A DNA stretch of 7,348 nucleotides. It comes from JAIFWC01 sp035688135. Lineage in GTDB: Bacteria > Patescibacteriota > Saccharimonadia > Saccharimonadales > UBA10212. The position numbers and the translations under genes are program-made. The notes beneath the pieces are model-generated. The model saw only the letters and a program-made list of their open reading frames with translations. It did not search any database and was not told the origin of the DNA. How positions within the stretch are numbered: the stretch's first letter is position 1; the number at the start of each line of letters is the position of its first letter. Location: assembly GCA_035688135.1 (NCBI GenBank), contig DASSNG010000018.1:1-7348 (forward strand), read 5' to 3'. Positions 6,628 to 7,348 of this stretch are shown here, piece by piece.

Positions 6628-6788
6628 GCTCATCTTCTGAACGGTACCATCCTGCTTTAGGGCTTGATTTCGGCTGTAACGGGCCTTTCCCGGCGGATTC
6701 TACTAAGGTTTTCCCTGTTCTTTCCGCGCCGCAACCTGATTTCGGTTTGGCAGTTGATAGCTGCTGCTGGCGGCTCTTCCTAATTGTC
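6594..6788 (-). promoter_or_regulatory. T-box riboswitch (tRNA-Ile sensing) leader of ileS
   Basis: The leader carries a complete T-box antiterminator: 5' arm GCAGGA (6655-6650), 7-nt bulge TGGTACC (6649-6643), helix GTTCA/TGAGC with loop GAAGA (6642-6628), and 3' arm TCCTGC (6627-6622). Bulge UGGU is complementary to ACCA, the acceptor end expected for tRNA-Ile (discriminator A). Two exact copies of CCGAAATCA lie upstream (6745-6737 and 6673-6665); each contains GAA-AUC-A, the usual form of the 3' strand of a specifier loop, with AUC an Ile codon. The first copy sits in the loop of hairpin AACC/GGTT (6747-6733) inside GCCGC/GCGGC (6774-6770, 6732-6728). An AGTA (6704-6701) could pair as an S-turn with the second GAA. 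The layout resembles short Stem I T-boxes known from actinobacterial ileS, but here control looks transcriptional. Which AUC is read is not settled. Confidence 0.85.
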
Positions 6789-6794
6789 ATTTAA

Positions 6795-6823
6795 ATCATA
6801 GCTAAAGGAGGTAAAAACCGCAA
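6795..6823 (-). promoter_or_regulatory. Candidate ileS promoter
   Basis: TTGCGG (6823-6818, 3 of 6) and TATGAT (6800-6795, 5 of 6) are spaced by exactly 17 nt on the minus strand. The -35 begins 2 nt past the stop codon of the thioredoxin-like gene. Transcription would start near 6788 and give a leader of about 209 nt, which includes the whole T-box. Confidence 0.55.
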
Positions 6824-6825
6824 TC

Positions 6826-7092
6826 TTAATTCTGGGCGTAGGCGTAGACTTCGCCCATCGGCGGCCAGGGCTGGTCCTGCCACATTTGCTGCAGCCGGTC
6901 CTCCGGGCCAAGGACCAGAATCGCGGGATAGCGGACGATGTCGTAGAGCTTGGCCAGTTCGGCGCCTTCGGTAGTTTCCAGGCTTAAAAGCTCCACCTTA
7001 TAGCCGTAATGCGCGGCTTCGAAATCATGCTTGAAAGTCTCGGCCGGGCCGGCCTGTTCGCTGTTGGGATGGTAAAGGATTACGATTCGCAT
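6826..7092 (-). CDS. Thioredoxin-fold protein lacking active-site cysteines
   Basis: An 88-residue protein with the beta-alpha-beta...cis-Pro layout of the thioredoxin superfamily. Strand 1 is RIVILYHP (2-9), helix 1 about 16-28, strand 2 KVELLSLE (32-39), helix 2 TEGAELAKLYDI (41-52), then RYPAILVL (54-61), where Pro56 takes the place of the conserved cis-proline. The position of CxxC after strand 1 reads NSEQ (10-13), and the protein contains no cysteine at all, so it cannot be a thiol oxidoreductase. A binding or scaffold role is possible but unproven. I recall similar short proteins in Saccharibacteria. The ATG at 7092 starts strand 1 directly; only GGG, too close to the start, resembles a ribosome site. 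The gene ends 2 nt before the ileS -35 box. It lies 115 bp downstream of the membrane-protein gene. Confidence 0.75.
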   Translation of the reverse strand: MRIVILYHPNSEQAGPAETFKHDFEAAHYGYKVELLSLETTEGAELAKLYDIVRYPAILVLGPEDRLQQMWQDQPWPPMGEVYAYAQN

Positions 7093-7207
7093 CCCGTTAG
7101 AATCTCAAAGCAGTTACAAAAATATCGCTACGTTTAAGCAGGCACGCGCGTTCAATCGCTGCGTAAGACACGGTGGTTAAGTGAGTTCTGACGGGACGCA
7201 TCAAAGC

Positions 7208-7348
7208 TTAAGGTTTGAAGCGGTACAGGAACACCAGGTAGAAGATATAGGTGAAGCCAAGCGGCGCCAGAGTGTAAATCACGCTGCGCCAGTAGCCGCC
7301 GTTAAATACGTAAAGCTGCTGGTAGAAGATGGTGGACTGGCTTATGAC
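7208..7348 (-). CDS. Membrane protein, C-terminal fragment (5' end outside window)
   Basis: The frame is open from the right edge of the window to TAA at 7210-7208, giving the last 46 residues. They are aromatic and hydrophobic: STIFYQQLYVFNGGYW (5-20), then a probable transmembrane helix about 23-42 (VIYTLAPLGFTYIFYLVFLY) ending in the basic tail RFKP, which suggests a cytoplasmic C-terminus by the positive-inside rule. I do not recognise the family. The following 115 bp to the thioredoxin-like gene contain no clear terminator or promoter. Confidence 0.6.
   Translation of the reverse strand, partial: VISQSTIFYQQLYVFNGGYWRSVIYTLAPLGFTYIFYLVFLYRFKP

Noticed and set aside
6804..6830. AAAGGAGGT on the plus strand, a strong Shine-Dalgarno-like string.
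   Set aside because: No ATG, GTG or TTG lies at a suitable distance and no sensible plus-strand frame follows. The string lies in the ileS promoter spacer read on the other strand.

Overview
The window reads as chromosomal DNA of a Patescibacteria/CPR bacterium, most likely Saccharibacteria-like. This rests on recognised protein style, not on a database search. The signs are a eukaryote-like (type 2) isoleucyl-tRNA synthetase with unusual signature motifs, a bL21 with an Ala/Lys/Pro-rich N-terminal tail, a cysteine-free thioredoxin-fold mini-protein, and a very large secreted beta-helix protein of a kind common in these genomes. The four genes with visible stop codons end in TAA or TAG, and tryptophan is encoded by TGG. 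Nothing suggests a recoded UGA.

Every supported gene lies on the minus strand, so transcription runs from position 7348 towards 1. In that order the window holds: the C-terminal 46 codons of a membrane protein (7348-7208); an 88-residue thioredoxin-like protein without cysteines (7092-6826); a promoter and a roughly 190-nt leader with a T-box riboswitch and terminator (6823-6594); ileS, with a GTG start and a strong Shine-Dalgarno site (6579-3679); a 264-bp gap rich in inverted repeats (3678-3415), ending in a strong promoter almost on top of the rplU start; rplU (3414-3031), closed by an intrinsic terminator; a second promoter; and the N-terminal 965 codons of a large exported protein (2897-1), which runs off the window.

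The first three complete genes are housekeeping: ileS charges tRNA-Ile and its leader appears to sense uncharged tRNA-Ile, while rplU makes a 50S subunit protein. The large gene at the left edge is surface or secretion biology. It has a signal peptide, a head region, a right-handed beta-helix built from NNxVxGN-type rungs, and two kinds of repeated module.

The strongest result is the ileS T-box. It has a complete antiterminator with a UGGU bulge that matches the ACCA end of tRNA-Ile, a mutually exclusive terminator, and AUC specifier candidates. Also notable are a palindrome that coincides with the rplU promoter core, probable leaderless translation of rplU, and the absence of rpmA next to rplU. 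I see no mobile element, CRISPR array, tRNA or rRNA.
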